Source: Streptomyces avicenniae
Lineage (GTDB): Bacteria > Actinomycetota > Actinomycetes > Streptomycetales > Streptomycetaceae
Direction of reading: 5' to 3'
Length of the DNA: 64,000 bases
NCBI RefSeq assembly: GCF_000719135.1
Contig: NZ_JOEK01000006.1
Span: 1 to 64,000, forward strand
Every line of letters begins with the position of its first letter. The first letter of the stretch is position 1. The notes under the pieces were generated by a model. That model made no database searches, had not been told where the DNA came from, and saw only the letters and a list, made by a program, of their open reading frames with translations. Both the position numbers and the translations under genes were made by a program. Of this stretch, positions 41,856-50,889 are shown piece after piece.

Positions 41856-42830
41856 TCAGCCCAGGTGCGCCCGGACCTCGGCGGCGGCCTCGTCGCCGTA
41901 CGCCTTGGTGAAGCGCTCCATGAACGCGTCACGGCCGAGGGTGTACTCCTGCGTGCCGACGGTCTCGATGACGAGGGCGGCGACCATGCAGCCGACCTGC
42001 GCGGCGCGCTCCAGCGGGACGCCCCAGACGAGGCCGGCGAGGAAGCCGGCGCGGAAGCCGTCGCCGACGCCGGTGGGGTCGGCCTTGGCGCGCTCCTCGG
42101 CGCAGCCGACCTCGATCGGGGGCTCGCCCGCACGCTCGATGCGGACGCCGCGCGCGCCGAGGGTGGTGACGCGGACGCCGACGCGGGCGAGGATGTCGTC
42201 CTCGCCCCAGCCGGTCTTGCTCTCGATGAGCGCCTTCTCGTACTCGTTGTGGAAGAGGTAGGCGGCGCCCTCGGTGAGGGTCCTGATCTCCTCGCCCTCC
42301 ATGCGGGCGAGCTGCTGGGAGAAGTCGGCGGCGAACGGGATGCCGCGCGTGCGGCACTCCTCGGTGTGCCGCAGCATCGCCTCGGGGTCGTCGGCGCCGA
42401 TGTGCACGAGGTCGAGCGTCCCGACGCGGTCGGCGACGGTCTGGAGCTCGATGAGGCGGGCCTCGCTCATGGCGCCGGTGTAGAAGGAGCCGATCTGGTT
42501 GTGGTCGGCGTCGGTGGTGCAGACGAAGCGGGCGGTGTGCAGGAGTTCGGCGATGCGCACCGAGCCGGTGTCCACGCCGTGCCGGTCGAGCCAGGCGCGG
42601 TACTCCTCGAAGTCCTGCCCGGCCGCGCCGACCAGGACGGGGGCGGCGCCGAGCTGCCCCATGCCGTACGCGATGTTGGCGCCGACGCCGCCGCGCCGCA
42701 CGTCGAGGGAGTCCACCAGGAAGGAGAGGGAGACGGTGTGCAGCTGGTCTCCGACGAGCTGATCGACGAACCGGCCGGGGAACGTCATCAGATGGTCGTG
42801 GGCGATCGAACCCGAAACAGCGATACGCAC
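41856..42830 (-). CDS. PfkB-family carbohydrate/adenosine kinase
   Basis: 324-residue ribokinase-fold kinase. VRIAVSGSIAHDHLMTFPGRF at the start, RRGGVGANIAYGMGQLG (substrate loop) and KADPTGVGDGFRAGFLAGL (anion hole and catalytic Asp) define the family. The overall sequence resembles the actinobacterial adenosine-kinase-like branch; ribose and fructose phosphate cannot be excluded. GTG 42830 is the start. It converges with the desulfurase-TusA gene and is divergent from the membrane-anchored protein. Confidence 0.9.
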   Translation of the reverse strand: MRIAVSGSIAHDHLMTFPGRFVDQLVGDQLHTVSLSFLVDSLDVRRGGVGANIAYGMGQLGAAPVLVGAAGQDFEEYRAWLDRHGVDTGSVRIAELLHTARFVCTTDADHNQIGSFYTGAMSEARLIELQTVADRVGTLDLVHIGADDPEAMLRHTEECRTRGIPFAADFSQQLARMEGEEIRTLTEGAAYLFHNEYEKALIESKTGWGEDDILARVGVRVTTLGARGVRIERAGEPPIEVGCAEERAKADPTGVGDGFRAGFLAGLVWGVPLERAAQVGCMVAALVIETVGTQEYTLGRDAFMERFTKAYGDEAAAEVRAHLG

Positions 42831-42954
42831 GGTGGTGTGGCTCCCCTGGGAGGCGGCTGCGGAAAGGCCCCAGGCTACCCGGAGGGAACCGATCGGCACG
42901 CGGCCCCGTCCAACCGGCGTAACGCAGACGGCACTTCCGAGAGCGCGAGGAGCG

Positions 42955-44511
42955 ATGGTCGTGGCTGAGGACGAGACCCCCGGGACGAAGGACGAGGAGG
43001 AGCCGGCGGCGGGACCCGCGGGACGCCGCCGGTGGTCCGTGGCGATCGCCGCGGCGGTCGCCGGAGCGGTGATCGCGGGCGGGGTCTGGGGCGCCGCGGC
43101 GCTGCGCGGTGACGACGAGGGTGACGGCGCGTCGGGCGCCGCGGCGGACGGCAGCAGCGCCTCCGAGGTGCTCGCGCTGGACGCGGCGGGCGGGACGACG
43201 GAGGCGGGCGCCGCCGAGCCCGCGGGCGGGATCGCTCCGGCGGGCGTCGAGCTGACGGCCGAGGGCACGCTGCCCGACGGGCCCGACCTGGCGAGCGTGC
43301 AGCGCTTCGACGGCGGCGTGGACGAGGGGACGGCCGCCGGGCTGGCCGCCGCGCTGGGCGTCGAGGGCGAGGTGCGCGAGAACGCGGGCGCCTGGACGGC
43401 GAGCGGCCCCGACGCGGACGGCGGCGTCCTCACCGTGCAGCAGGCGGCGCCAGGCGGCTGGAGCTACGGCACCTCGGTCGTCGCGGCCGACCCGGACACC
43501 CCGGTCGAGCAGGACGCGGCGGCGCAGGTCCCGGCGGGGGACGTGCCGGGTGAGGACGAGGCGCTGGACGCGGCGGGCCCGCTGCTGGCCGAGCTGGGGC
43601 TCGCCGGGGGCGACGACGCGGTGGTGGACGCGTCGGCGACGGCCGGGGGCGTGCGGCTCGTGCGGGTGGTGCCGCTGGTGGACGGCCTGCCGGTGAGCGG
43701 CATGGAGACGACGGTGCACGTCGCGACGGGCGGCGCGGTCGTCGCGGCGTACGGCTCGCTGGCCGAGCCGGTGGCGGCCGAGGAGCGGGCGGCGATCGGC
43801 GCCCAGGAGGCGCTTGAGGAGTGGAACGCGGCGCTGACGGCGGGCGGCCCGGCGGATCTGCCGTCGATCGAGCCCTGCTTCCCGGTCGAGACGCTGCCGG
43901 TGCCCGAGGGCGGGACGCAGGCGGAGCCCGACGGCGGCGCGGCGGACGCGCCCGACATCCTGCCGTGCGCGGTCGATCCCGCCCCGGCCGCGGCGGAACC
44001 GCTCGCGGTGACGGCGGAGTTCGGCCTCGCGCTGCGCTACTCGGCGGACGAGCCGGTGCTCGTGCCGTCCTGGCTGTTCCGCCCGGCGGACGCGGCGCCC
44101 GGTGACCCCTATCCGGTGCAGCAGCCCGCGGTGGCGTACGCGTACGTGCCGTCCGACGGCTCGGGCGGCGGTTCGGGTGACGACGGCGGTTCCGACACAC
44201 CGCCCCAGCAGGCACCGGCCGAGCCGGGGGACGGCACGCAGCTGCCCGACACCGGCATGTCGGTGGCTCCCTACGAGGAGGACGACCGCGCCCTGACGCT
44301 GACCTTCTGGGGCAGCCCGTGCGACGAGTACACGGGCGCGGCGGACGAGTCGGCTGACGCGGTGTTCGTGTCGCCGGTGGCGGAGGAGCGCCCCGAGGAG
44401 ACGGCGTGCATCATGCTCGCCGAGGAGCGGACGGTCGAGGTGGCGCTGGACGCGCCGGTCGGCGGGCGTCCGGTGCTGGCCGAGGACGGCTCGGAGCTGC
44501 CGGTGCGGTGA
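42955..44511 (+). CDS. Membrane-anchored secreted protein, unknown function
   Basis: 518 residues. One membrane helix (about 28-48: WSVAIAAAVAGAVIAGGVWGAAAL) is followed by an acidic, Ala/Gly/Asp-rich extracytoplasmic region of about 470 residues. A PepSY-like segment may be present (VRLVRVVPLVDGLPVSGMETTVHVATGGAVVAAYGSL), followed by four Cys in PCFPVE, ILPCAVD, GSPCDEY and TACIML. It resembles streptomycete membrane proteins of no known role. ATG 42955 follows GAGGAG closely; GTG 42961 is possible. It ends at a hairpin shared with erpA. Confidence 0.72.
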   Translation: MVVAEDETPGTKDEEEPAAGPAGRRRWSVAIAAAVAGAVIAGGVWGAAALRGDDEGDGASGAAADGSSASEVLALDAAGGTTEAGAAEPAGGIAPAGVELTAEGTLPDGPDLASVQRFDGGVDEGTAAGLAAALGVEGEVRENAGAWTASGPDADGGVLTVQQAAPGGWSYGTSVVAADPDTPVEQDAAAQVPAGDVPGEDEALDAAGPLLAELGLAGGDDAVVDASATAGGVRLVRVVPLVDGLPVSGMETTVHVATGGAVVAAYGSLAEPVAAEERAAIGAQEALEEWNAALTAGGPADLPSIEPCFPVETLPVPEGGTQAEPDGGAADAPDILPCAVDPAPAAAEPLAVTAEFGLALRYSADEPVLVPSWLFRPADAAPGDPYPVQQPAVAYAYVPSDGSGGGSGDDGGSDTPPQQAPAEPGDGTQLPDTGMSVAPYEEDDRALTLTFWGSPCDEYTGAADESADAVFVSPVAEERPEETACIMLAEERTVEVALDAPVGGRPVLAEDGSELPVR

Positions 44512-44551
44512 TCCATGTGGGGTGATCCCGCCCGGTGGCCCGGGCACGACA

Positions 44552-44582
44552 GAGGCGGCGGTCCCTGGGGGATCGCCGCCTC
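44552..44582. terminator. Bidirectional terminator before erpA end
   Basis: GAGGCGGCG and CGCCGCCTC form a 9-bp stem, extendable by GTC/GAT with one G-U pair, between the convergent secreted-protein gene and erpA. Confidence 0.75.
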
Positions 44583-44633
44583 CGCGTCGCCTCGCGGCCG
44601 GATCGGGGGCCGGGGCGTGCCCGGCCCTTCCGG

Positions 44634-44987
44634 TCAGCTGAAGGAGTCGCCACAGGCGCAGGAGCCGGTGGCGTTCGGGTTGTCGATGGTGAAGCCCTGC
44701 TTCTCGATGGTGTCCACGAAGTCGATGGACGCGCCGCCGAGGTAGGGGGCGCTCATGCGGTCGGTGACGACCTTGACGCCGTCGTAGTCCTTCACGACGT
44801 CGCCGTCGAGGGAGCGCTCGTCGAAGAACAGCTGGTAGCGCAGACCGGAGCATCCCCCGGGCTGGACCGCGACACGGAGCGCGAGGTCGTCGCGCCCCTC
44901 CTGGTCAAGGAGGCTCCTGACCTTGTCCACGGCCGTGTCGGAAAGAATGATGCCGTCGCTCACGGCGGCCTTTTCCGTAACGGACAT
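44634..44987 (-). CDS. erpA: A-type iron-sulfur carrier protein
   Basis: 117-residue ErpA/HesB-type protein that delivers Fe-S clusters to apoproteins. The three cluster cysteines are visible: VAVQPGGCSGLRYQ and the C-terminal ATGSCACGDSFS. ATG 44987 follows GGGAGAGA. It is divergent from nadA, whose product needs a [4Fe-4S] cluster, so a client relationship is plausible but inferred. Confidence 0.95.
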   Translation of the reverse strand: MSVTEKAAVSDGIILSDTAVDKVRSLLDQEGRDDLALRVAVQPGGCSGLRYQLFFDERSLDGDVVKDYDGVKVVTDRMSAPYLGGASIDFVDTIEKQGFTIDNPNATGSCACGDSFS

Positions 44988-45287
44988 CTGCGTCTCTCCC
45001 GGGTACTCGTTCGGAATGCACTGGCAGCGGGCTGCAACAGCGGCCCTGCGGGTTTTATTCCGGCCGCCCGCCACGTCTTTCCGGTGCTCAGGCGCCGGAG
45101 TCCCCGGACGCCGCTTCTCCTGCCATGCTCGCACACCGGGCGGGGCGCGGGCAGGGCGTGCCGGAGCCGGAGTGACGTAATCCGCATCGTCACACTGACG
45201 CGAAGAGGGTTATCATCCATTGTGTCAGTACGACGAAAAGGGCGGCTGACACTCCGGATCACCGCTAACGAAAGAAGGGTGGATGCC
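44988..45287. promoter_or_regulatory. Divergent erpA-nadA promoter region
   Basis: 300 bases without a gene. Towards nadA, TATCAT at 45211-45216 could be a -10 box. ACTGAC (45194-45199) and GTCAGT (45224-45229) form inverted arms around it. The AAGAAGGGTGG just before the GTG is the nadA ribosome-binding site. Otherwise nothing recognisable. Confidence 0.45.
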
Positions 45288-46478
45288 GTGACCACCGCCC
45301 AGAGCCTGGACGTCAAGCCCTCTCCCCTCGCGCTGCTGCTGCTCGGCCGCGGGACCGACCCGGCCAGCGAGCGCGGCGTGGACTGTCCCGGGGACCTGCC
45401 CGCGGCCTCCGACCCCGACCTCGTGGAGCGCGCCCGTGCCGCGAAGGCGCGCCTGGGGGAACGGGTGTTCGTGCTCGGCCACCACTACCAGCGCGACGAG
45501 GTCATCCAGTTCGCCGACGTGACCGGCGACTCCTTCAAGCTGGCGCGCGACGCCGCGGCCCGTCCGCAGGCCGAGTTCATCGTCTTCTGCGGCGTGCACT
45601 TCATGGCCGAGTCCGCCGACATCCTCACCTCCGACGCGCAGCAGGTGATCCTCCCCGACCTCGCCGCGGGCTGCTCGATGGCCGACATGGCGAACGCCGA
45701 GCAGGTCGCCGAGGCGTGGGACGTCCTGACCGAGGCGGGCGTCGCCGACGTGACGGTCCCGGTCACCTACATGAACTCCTCCGCCGACATCAAGGCGTTC
45801 ACCGGCCGCCACGGCGGCACGGTCTGCACCTCGTCCAACGCGAAGCGCGCCCTGGAGTGGGCCTTCGGGCAGCGCCCCGAGGGGGCGGGCAAGGTCCTCT
45901 TCCTGCCCGACCAGCACCTCGGCCGCAACACGGCCGTCCGCGACCTCGGCCTCTCGCTCGACGACTGCGTCGTCTGGAACCCGCACAAGCCGCACGGCGG
46001 CCTCACCGCCGACGCGCTGCGGCGCGCCCGGATGATCCTGTGGCGCGGGCACTGCTCGGTGCACGGCCGCTTCTCGCTCGAATCGGTGAACGAGGTGCGC
46101 GAGCGCGTCCCCGGCGTCACGGTGATGGTGCACCCCGAGTGCCGGAACGAGGTCGTCGCCGCCGCCGACCTGGTGGGCTCGACCGAGCACATCATCGCCG
46201 CCCTGGAGGCCGCCCCCGCGGGCAGCCGCTGGGCCATCGGGACGGAACTGAACCTCGTCCGGCGCCTGGCGAACCGTTTCGCCCCGGACGGCAAGGAGGT
46301 CGTCTTCCTCGACCGCACCGTCTGCTTCTGCTCCACCATGAACCGCATCGACCTCCCCCACCTCGTGTGGGCCCTGGAATCCCTGGCGGACGGCAAGGTC
46401 GTCGGCCGCATCCAGGTGGACGCGGAGACCGAGCACTTCGCCAAGCTCGCCCTGGAACGGATGCTCGCCCTGCCGTGA
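45288..46478 (+). CDS. nadA: Quinolinate synthase NadA
   Basis: 396-residue [4Fe-4S] enzyme that condenses iminoaspartate with dihydroxyacetone phosphate in NAD synthesis. Motifs: FVLGHHYQRDEVIQFAD, FIVFCGVHFMAESADIL (first Cys), YMNSSADIKAF, LFLPDQHLGRNTA, VHPECRNEV (second Cys) and RTVCFCSTMNRID (third ligand region). GTG 45288 (VTTAQSLDV) fits the known streptomycete N-terminus. No nadB or nadC neighbours lie in the window. Confidence 0.95.
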   Translation: MTTAQSLDVKPSPLALLLLGRGTDPASERGVDCPGDLPAASDPDLVERARAAKARLGERVFVLGHHYQRDEVIQFADVTGDSFKLARDAAARPQAEFIVFCGVHFMAESADILTSDAQQVILPDLAAGCSMADMANAEQVAEAWDVLTEAGVADVTVPVTYMNSSADIKAFTGRHGGTVCTSSNAKRALEWAFGQRPEGAGKVLFLPDQHLGRNTAVRDLGLSLDDCVVWNPHKPHGGLTADALRRARMILWRGHCSVHGRFSLESVNEVRERVPGVTVMVHPECRNEVVAAADLVGSTEHIIAALEAAPAGSRWAIGTELNLVRRLANRFAPDGKEVVFLDRTVCFCSTMNRIDLPHLVWALESLADGKVVGRIQVDAETEHFAKLALERMLALP

Positions 46479-46534
46479 CACGCGGGCCGCCGGGCGGTGT
46501 GGCGAAGACGCCGCCCGGCGGGGAGGATCGGCGC

Positions 46535-47389
46535 ATGCTGCTGCGCCGTGTCCGGGACACCCGCGAGGACGCCGATGCCGTACGCGCGGTGGCGGCGGCG
46601 GCCGGGGAGGACGCCGCCGTCTGGTCGGCCGCCCGCGCCGCCTGGCACCAGCGCGTCACCCGGCACTTCGCGGGCACCGACCCCGAGGGCTGCTGGCTCG
46701 CCGAGGACACCTCGGGCCGCCCGGTCGGCGCCGCGCTCGCCGGGCGCCGCGACACGCTCTGGGGCCTCACCCTCCTCGCCGTCGTCCCCGAGGCCAGGGA
46801 CAAGGGCGTCGGCACGGAGCTGCTGCGCCGCGCGCTCGCGTACGCCAGGGGCACCCTGCGCGGCATGATCTGCGCCGGGACGCACCCCGTCGCCGTCCGC
46901 GTCTACCGGCGCGCCGGGTTCGCGCTGCACCCGCTGATGCGGCTGACCGGCCCCGTGGACGCGTCACGCCTCACCGTCCCCGACGGCCCGGCGATCGAGG
47001 GCGGCACCGTCCACCGCGACCTCATGGACTCCGTGGACCGGCGGCTGCGCGGCAGCGCGCACGGCCCCGACCACGAGGAGCTGCTGCGGCACTGCCGGGT
47101 CGTCGTCGCCGACGACCTCGCCGGGAGCGGCTACTGCTACCTGGACGACGCGGGCGGCGTCGAGCTGCTGGCCGCGACGTCGCAGCGCATCGCCGTGCGC
47201 CTGCTGTCCTCCGCGCTCCTCAGCCTCCCGCCGGGCGCCACGGCCACCATCCCCCGGCTCACGGCCGAGCAGGAGTGGGCGGTGGACGTCGGGCTGGCGG
47301 CGGGCCTCTCGCTGGACGCGGGCGGCTTCCTGTGCCTGCGCGGCATGCGCCCGCCACGCCCGTACATCCCCTCGGCCGCCTTCCTCTGA
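46535..47389 (+). CDS. GNAT-family N-acetyltransferase
   Basis: 284 residues with one clear acetyl-CoA-binding GNAT domain (about 5-135): LTLLAVVPEARDKGVGTELLRRAL carries the R-x-x-G-x-G loop, and VRVYRRAGFALHP follows. A second, degenerate GNAT-like half spans about 170-280. The acceptor is unknown. ATG 46535 follows GGGGAGGAT. It starts 57 bases after nadA on the same strand, so co-transcription is possible. Confidence 0.83.
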   Translation: MLLRRVRDTREDADAVRAVAAAAGEDAAVWSAARAAWHQRVTRHFAGTDPEGCWLAEDTSGRPVGAALAGRRDTLWGLTLLAVVPEARDKGVGTELLRRALAYARGTLRGMICAGTHPVAVRVYRRAGFALHPLMRLTGPVDASRLTVPDGPAIEGGTVHRDLMDSVDRRLRGSAHGPDHEELLRHCRVVVADDLAGSGYCYLDDAGGVELLAATSQRIAVRLLSSALLSLPPGATATIPRLTAEQEWAVDVGLAAGLSLDAGGFLCLRGMRPPRPYIPSAAFL

Positions 47390-47485
47390 GCCGCCGACTT
47401 GCCGGAACGGCACGATTGCTCGCGCCGCGCCGCAGGGGCGTCGCATGATCGCCGTGACGACGTCAGGCACGTACGAGGAGGACCG

Positions 47486-48472
47486 ATGACCCACCACACG
47501 CCGCTCCCGGGGACGACCCACCGCCTGGTCCCGTCCCCGGCGGGACGCGTCCACCTGGTCGAGCAGGGCAGCGGCCCGCTGGTCCTGCTGCTCCACGGCT
47601 TCCCCGAGAGCTGGTACTCGTGGCGCCACCAGCTCCCGGCGCTGGCCGCCGCCGGGTACCGCGCCGCCGCCGTGGACGTGCGGGGCTACGGGCGCTCGTC
47701 ACGCCCCGGCGACATCGCCGCCTACCGGATGCTCGACCTGGTGGAGGACACCGCCGCCGTCGTGCACGGCCTGGGCGAGCGGACCGCCGTGGTCGTCGGC
47801 CACGACTGGGGCTCGTCCATCGCCGCGCACTGCGCCCTGCTGCGGCCCGAGACGTTCCGCGCCGTCGGGATGCTGAGCGTGCCGTACACGCCGCCCGGCG
47901 GGCCGCGCCCGAGCGAGACGTTCGCCGCGATGGGCGGGGGCGACGAGTTCTACGTCCGCTATTACCAGGAGCCGGGCCGTGCCGAGGCCGAGATCGAGCC
48001 GGACGTGCGCGGCTGGCTCGCCGGGGTCTACGCGGCGCTCTCCGCCGACACGGCGCCGGGCGCCGACGCCCCCGACCCGCACTTCGTCTCCCCCGGCGGG
48101 ACGCTGCGCGAGCGCTTCCCCACCGGCGGGCTGCCCGGCTGGCTGGGCGAGGACGACCTCGCCTTCTACGCCGGGGAGTTCGAGCGGACCGGGCTGAGCG
48201 GCGCGCTGGCCCGCTACCGGAACATGGACCGCGACTGGGAGGACCTGGCGCCCTGGGCTGGCGCGCCGATCGCCCAGCCGTCCCTGTTCGTGGGCGGCAC
48301 CGAGGACGCGTCCACCACCTGGCTCGCCGACGCCATCACGGCCTTCCCGACGACGCTGCCCGGGCTCGTCTCCTCACACCTGCTCGACGGCTGCGGCCAC
48401 TGGGTCCAGCAGGAGCGGCCGGACGAGGTCAACCGGCTGCTGACCGACTGGCTCGCCGCCCTGCCCGGCTGA
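47486..48472 (+). CDS. Alpha/beta hydrolase, epoxide-hydrolase type
   Basis: 328 residues. Features of epoxide hydrolases or haloalkane-dehalogenase relatives: LLLHGFPESWYSWRHQLPALA, VDVRGYGRSSRP, the nucleophile Asp in VVVGHDWGSSIA, a lid region with two Tyr (YVRYYQE), and the base His in DGCGHWVQQERP. It probably opens an epoxide or hydrolyses a related substrate. ATG 47486 follows GAGGAGG. It converges with the response-regulator gene. Confidence 0.88.
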   Translation: MTHHTPLPGTTHRLVPSPAGRVHLVEQGSGPLVLLLHGFPESWYSWRHQLPALAAAGYRAAAVDVRGYGRSSRPGDIAAYRMLDLVEDTAAVVHGLGERTAVVVGHDWGSSIAAHCALLRPETFRAVGMLSVPYTPPGGPRPSETFAAMGGGDEFYVRYYQEPGRAEAEIEPDVRGWLAGVYAALSADTAPGADAPDPHFVSPGGTLRERFPTGGLPGWLGEDDLAFYAGEFERTGLSGALARYRNMDRDWEDLAPWAGAPIAQPSLFVGGTEDASTTWLADAITAFPTTLPGLVSSHLLDGCGHWVQQERPDEVNRLLTDWLAALPG

Positions 48473-48490
48473 CGCGCGCGGCGGCCCGGG

Positions 48491-49162
48491 TCAGGCGCCG
48501 CGCGGGCGGACGAGCCCCGTCTCGTACGCCGTGACGACGAGCTGCGCCCGGTCGCGGGCGGAGAGCTTGGTGAGCAGCCGGTTGATGTGCGTCTTCACCG
48601 TGAGCGGGCTGACGTTGAACCGGCGCGCTATCTCGTCGTTGGACAGGCCACCGGCCACCTCGACCAGCACCTCGCGCTCCCGGGCCGTCAGGACGTCGAG
48701 GGCGGAGCCGTCCAGGTTCTCCCCCGCCGCCTCGGCCGAGGAGAGGAAGCGCGCGATCAGGCCGCGGGTGGCCGCCGGGGAGAGCAGGGACTCGCCCGCT
48801 GCCGCGAGCCGGATGGCCTGGAGCAGCTCGGCAGGTTCCGCGCCCTTGCCGAGGAAGCCCGACGCGCCCGCGCGCAGGGCCTCGGCCACGTAGTCGTCCG
48901 ACTCGAAGGTGGTGAGGATGACGACCTTCACGTCGGCCAGGGTGGGATCGGCGCTGATGGCGCGGGTGGCGGCCAGGCCGTCCATGCCGGGCATGCGGAT
49001 GTCCATCAGCACGACGTCGGCGCCCGCCTCGCGGACGACCCGCAGGGCCTCGGCGCCGTCGGGCGCCTCGCCCGTCACGGTCATGCCGGGGTCGGAGTCC
49101 ACCAGGACGCGGAAGGCGCTGCGCAGGAGGGCCTGGTCGTCGGCCAGGACCACACGGATCAC
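48491..49162 (-). CDS. NarL/LuxR-type response regulator
   Basis: 223 residues. The receiver domain (1-120) has DD at 8-9, phospho-Asp in VVLMDIRMPGMDG, Thr in VVILTTF and Lys in GFLGKGAEP. The LuxR-type HTH (about 155-215) reads LTAREREVLVEVAGGLSNDEIARRFNVSPLTVKTHI. The start is GTG 49162, overlapping the kinase stop by 4 bases. It is the cognate partner of the upstream HisKA_3 kinase. Confidence 0.95.
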   Translation of the reverse strand: MIRVVLADDQALLRSAFRVLVDSDPGMTVTGEAPDGAEALRVVREAGADVVLMDIRMPGMDGLAATRAISADPTLADVKVVILTTFESDDYVAEALRAGASGFLGKGAEPAELLQAIRLAAAGESLLSPAATRGLIARFLSSAEAAGENLDGSALDVLTAREREVLVEVAGGLSNDEIARRFNVSPLTVKTHINRLLTKLSARDRAQLVVTAYETGLVRPRGA

Positions 49163-50517
49163 GCGGGCCGCCCCGCGGGGTCGGCGGCGCGGCGCGGCCC
49201 GACGCGTGCCGGGGGCGGCGCGTCGGGGGCCTGGGCCGTGGTCACGCCGGGCTCTGGCGGGCGGGGCGCGAGCAGCGGCAGGGTCACGCGGACGCGGAAC
49301 CCCTGGTCGTCACGCGGCGCCGCCTCGCAGGTGCCGCTGAGGGCGGCGGCCCGCTCGCGCATGCCGGTCAGGCCGTGGCCGCTGCCGTACCCGGCCGGGA
49401 CGCTCCGGTGCGCCGCCCCGGCGGGGGCGGGGCCGTCGTCGTCCACGGTGACGGTCAGCTCGGGTGAGGAGGGGCCGCCCGTGCGGACGATGCGGACCCA
49501 CGCCTTCGCCTCGGGCCCGGCGTGCTTGTGCACGTTGGTCAGCGCCTCCTGCACGACGCGGTACGCGGTCAGGTCCACCGCGGAGGGCAGCGGTCCCCCG
49601 GCCGCGGGCGCGTGCACCGAGACCGTCATGCCCGCCTTGCGGAAGCCGTCCACCAGGTCGTCCAGCACGGCGAGGCCGCGGGCGGGCTCGGTGGGGGCGA
49701 TCGGCTCGTCCTGCTGGCGCAGCAGCCCGACCGTGCTCTGCAACTCCCCGAGGGCGCGGCGGCTGGCGTCCCTGATGTGGCCGAGCGCCTCCTTGGCCTG
49801 GTCGGGGCGCGAGTCCATGACGTGCGAGGCGACGCCCGCCTGGACGTTGACCAGCGCGATGTGGTGGGCGACGACGTCGTGCAGCTCGCGCGCGATCCGC
49901 ATGCGCTCCTCGGCGACGCGGCGGCGTGCCTCCTCCTCGCGGGTGCGCTCGGCGCGCTCGGCGCGTTCCCTGATGGCCTCGAACATGGCGCGGCGGCTGC
50001 GCGCGGCCTCGCCGGTCACGGCGGCGAGGGCCGTCCAGGCGAAGACGCCGAGGTTGTCGGAGGAGTACCAGGGGCGTGTGCCGAAGACCATGGCGACCGG
50101 CGTGAGGACGATGACGGTCGCGACGGCGGCGCGGCGCGTGGTGTTGCGGTCGGTGCGCAGCGCGACCGTGAACAGGGCGATGACGACGGCGATGACCAGC
50201 GAGGAGCTGCGCTGCCCGGGCAGGTAGGTGAAGCTGCCGAGGACCAGCTCGGTGATGACCAGCGCCGACACCGCGCCGAGGACGCAGACCGGGTAGCGGC
50301 GGCGCCCGACGAGCACGGCGCAGGCGGCGACCGAGATCAGCACGGTGTGCCCGGCGAGGTGGCGCTTGCCGAACCCGGCGGTGCCGCCCGGGTGCCCGTA
50401 GACGGTGACGGCGGCGAACAGGATCCCGACGAGGACGAACGCGGCGAAGATCACGTCGGTCGCCAGCGGGTGACGGCGTACCCACTGGCCGACGCGGATG
50501 CCTTGCTCGGGATTCAC
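49159..50517 (-). CDS. HisKA_3-type sensor histidine kinase
   Basis: 452 residues. About five membrane helices (residues 20-160) lack a large extracellular loop, suggesting intramembrane sensing. The dimerisation helix reads EERMRIARELHDVVAHHIALV with the phospho-His in ELHD. The ATPase domain has VVQEALTNVHKHA (N box) and GHGLTGMRERAAAL. A Pro/Arg-rich tail ends it. GTG 50517 gives start VNPEQGIR. It is translationally coupled to the response regulator, with pspAA only 11 bases upstream. Confidence 0.93.
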   Translation of the reverse strand: MNPEQGIRVGQWVRRHPLATDVIFAAFVLVGILFAAVTVYGHPGGTAGFGKRHLAGHTVLISVAACAVLVGRRRYPVCVLGAVSALVITELVLGSFTYLPGQRSSSLVIAVVIALFTVALRTDRNTTRRAAVATVIVLTPVAMVFGTRPWYSSDNLGVFAWTALAAVTGEAARSRRAMFEAIRERAERAERTREEEARRRVAEERMRIARELHDVVAHHIALVNVQAGVASHVMDSRPDQAKEALGHIRDASRRALGELQSTVGLLRQQDEPIAPTEPARGLAVLDDLVDGFRKAGMTVSVHAPAAGGPLPSAVDLTAYRVVQEALTNVHKHAGPEAKAWVRIVRTGGPSSPELTVTVDDDGPAPAGAAHRSVPAGYGSGHGLTGMRERAAALSGTCEAAPRDDQGFRVRVTLPLLAPRPPEPGVTTAQAPDAPPPARVGPRRAADPAGRPA

Positions 50518-50528
50518 GGCGGGCCGGC

Positions 50529-50807
50529 TCAGTCCGGGATGAGTCCGTCGTCGGTGAGCATGGCGCGCACCTCGTCGATGGACGCGTCGGCGGCGGGCAG
50601 GATCAGCTCGGACGGCTCCAGGGAGTCGTCGGGCAGCGGGGTGCCCAGCTCGCGGACGGCCGCCAGGAGGGCGTCGAGCGTGCCGCGGAAGGCCGCGGCG
50701 TCGCCGCCCTCGACCTCCGCGAGCAGCTCGTCGTCGAGCTTGTTCAGTACGGGCAGGTGGCTGTCGTCCAGCCGCACCTGGCCCTCCCCCATGATCCGCA
50801 CGATCAT
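50529..50807 (-). CDS. pspAA: PspA-associated protein PspAA
   Basis: 92-residue acidic protein matching the actinobacterial PspAA family: MIVRIMGEGQVRLDDSHL at the start, LNKLDDELLAEVEGGD, and the ending ADASIDEVRAMLTDDGLIPD. It is encoded 82 bases downstream of pspA on the same strand. It is thought to modulate PspA in membrane-stress responses. Confidence 0.92.
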   Translation of the reverse strand: MIVRIMGEGQVRLDDSHLPVLNKLDDELLAEVEGGDAAAFRGTLDALLAAVRELGTPLPDDSLEPSELILPAADASIDEVRAMLTDDGLIPD

Positions 50808-50889
50808 GTCGCTCCACCACTCCCGGGCATCATTCGTCGGTCACCGGCGCGTCGCGCGCGGGACGCCGTGCGTCACCGCGTGCGGGGCG

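Noticed and set aside
41929-44853. 974-codon open frame on the minus strand
   Set aside because: Arg/His/Pro-rich artefact overlapping the PfkB kinase, the secreted protein gene and erpA in other frames.
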